From contig VISH01000002.1 of assembly GCA_007827375.1 (NCBI GenBank), forward strand, positions 4,241,001 to 4,305,000: a stretch of 64,000 nucleotides of DNA, written 5' to 3'. Below are positions 63,575 through 64,000 of this stretch, in pieces (position 1 is the stretch's first letter; every line of letters starts with the position of its first letter). A program made the translations under genes and the position numbers. The notes under the pieces were generated by a model. The model was given only the letters and a program-made list of their open reading frames with translations. It was not told the DNA's origin and ran no database searches. Origin of the DNA: Alteromonadaceae bacterium 2753L.S.0a.02 (lineage in GTDB: Bacteria > Pseudomonadota > Gammaproteobacteria > Pseudomonadales > Cellvibrionaceae).

Positions 63575-64000
63575 CGACCTACGAGACTAAAAACGAGTAC
63601 GATCTTATCGTGGTTGGTGCCGGCATTCAAGGTGCCGGGGTAGCTCAGGCCGCCGCGGCTAATCATTTAAAAACACTATTACTGGAAAAACACAAGGGGC
63701 CCGCACAGGAAACCTCCAGCAAAAGTTCTAAACTGATTCACGGCGGTTTGAGATATTTGGAAACGCTGCAATTTTCGCTGGTGCGTGAATGTTTACAGGA
63801 AAAAAATACCCTGCTACACGTAGCTCCCGATCTGGTAAAACCCGCGAGATTTATTATTCCCGTCTATCGCAGCAGCAAGCGTTCACCAATTTGGATACAA
63901 CTTGGCTTATGCTTGTATCAGCTGCTAGGTTACCCCGGCACGCCAGTGCGCGGCAAATACAGCCAGGCCGAGTGGCGAGAGCACGGCCCATTACAAAAAA
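63571..64000 (+). CDS. glpD: FAD-dependent glycerol-3-phosphate dehydrogenase (partial)
   Basis: 143 codons are visible. The GTG at 63571 overlaps the kinase stop (GTGA), giving translational coupling. The FAD-binding GAGIQGAGVAQAAAANHLKT and LLLEKHKGPAQETSSKSSKL followed by IHGGLRYLE, the family motif, are clear. It oxidises glycerol 3-phosphate to dihydroxyacetone phosphate with electrons to quinone. With the kinase upstream it forms a glycerol-use pair. The rest lies beyond base 64000. Confidence 0.88.
   Translation, partial: MTTYETKNEYDLIVVGAGIQGAGVAQAAAANHLKTLLLEKHKGPAQETSSKSSKLIHGGLRYLETLQFSLVRECLQEKNTLLHVAPDLVKPARFIIPVYRSSKRSPIWIQLGLCLYQLLGYPGTPVRGKYSQAEWREHGPLQK

Overview
The window looks like a chromosomal segment of a marine, polysaccharide-degrading gammaproteobacterium close to Teredinibacter, Saccharophagus or Cellvibrio (Cellvibrionaceae). 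This rests on the long poly-serine linkers joining carbohydrate-active modules, the CE6-CBM-CBM-CBM-GH10 xylanase, the gammaproteobacterial order pilMNOPQ-aroK-aroB and hslVU-ubiE-ubiJ-ubiB, and a B12 salvage operon under a cobalamin riboswitch. No database search was possible; family names come from motifs read in the translations.

Layout. 1-6228 (minus): type IV pilus assembly and secretin genes pilM-N-O-P-Q, then shikimate genes aroK and aroB (aroB runs off the left edge). 6383-25528 (mostly plus): housekeeping genes ponA, rpmE, priA, a SPOR-domain protein, hslV-hslU, a DUF971 protein, ubiE-ubiJ-ubiB, then the outer-membrane assembly pair tamA-tamB and an unknown gene. A lipoprotein gene on the minus strand sits where argS is usually found. 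26255-29161: a secreted multimodular xylanase/acetyl esterase. 29536-33560: trehalose genes otsB, a GH15 hydrolase and otsA. 33631-38979 (minus): a secreted unknown, a CpdB-like cyclic nucleotide phosphodiesterase/nucleotidase lipoprotein and a secreted protein with three OB-like repeats. 39384-46934 (plus): promoter, cobalamin riboswitch, btuB-like receptor, cobQ, cobU, cobT, cobC, cobS and btuF, a corrinoid uptake and nucleotide-loop assembly operon.

46979-58659 (minus) is the most unusual part. It holds eight paralogous small secreted proteins (about 105-120 residues), five on one side and three on the other side of an inserted rhs locus. That locus has a very long YD-repeat protein, a separately secreted Rhs core plus toxin with its immunity gene, a second orphan toxin fragment with its own immunity gene, and a SymE-like remnant. 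Two of the paralogs are interrupted at A8 tracts where seven A would give a full-length reading frame.

59441-61786 (minus) is a secreted subtilisin-like protease with PPC and P domains. 62123-64000 (plus) is an FGGY (glycerol-type) kinase translationally joined to a partial FAD glycerol-3-phosphate dehydrogenase.

A second unusual feature is a roughly 172-bp structured repeat (19167-19341, a partial tandem copy at 19343-19450, and 29275-29448) with conserved hairpins. Two copies lie inside the 5' end of the tamA reading frame.
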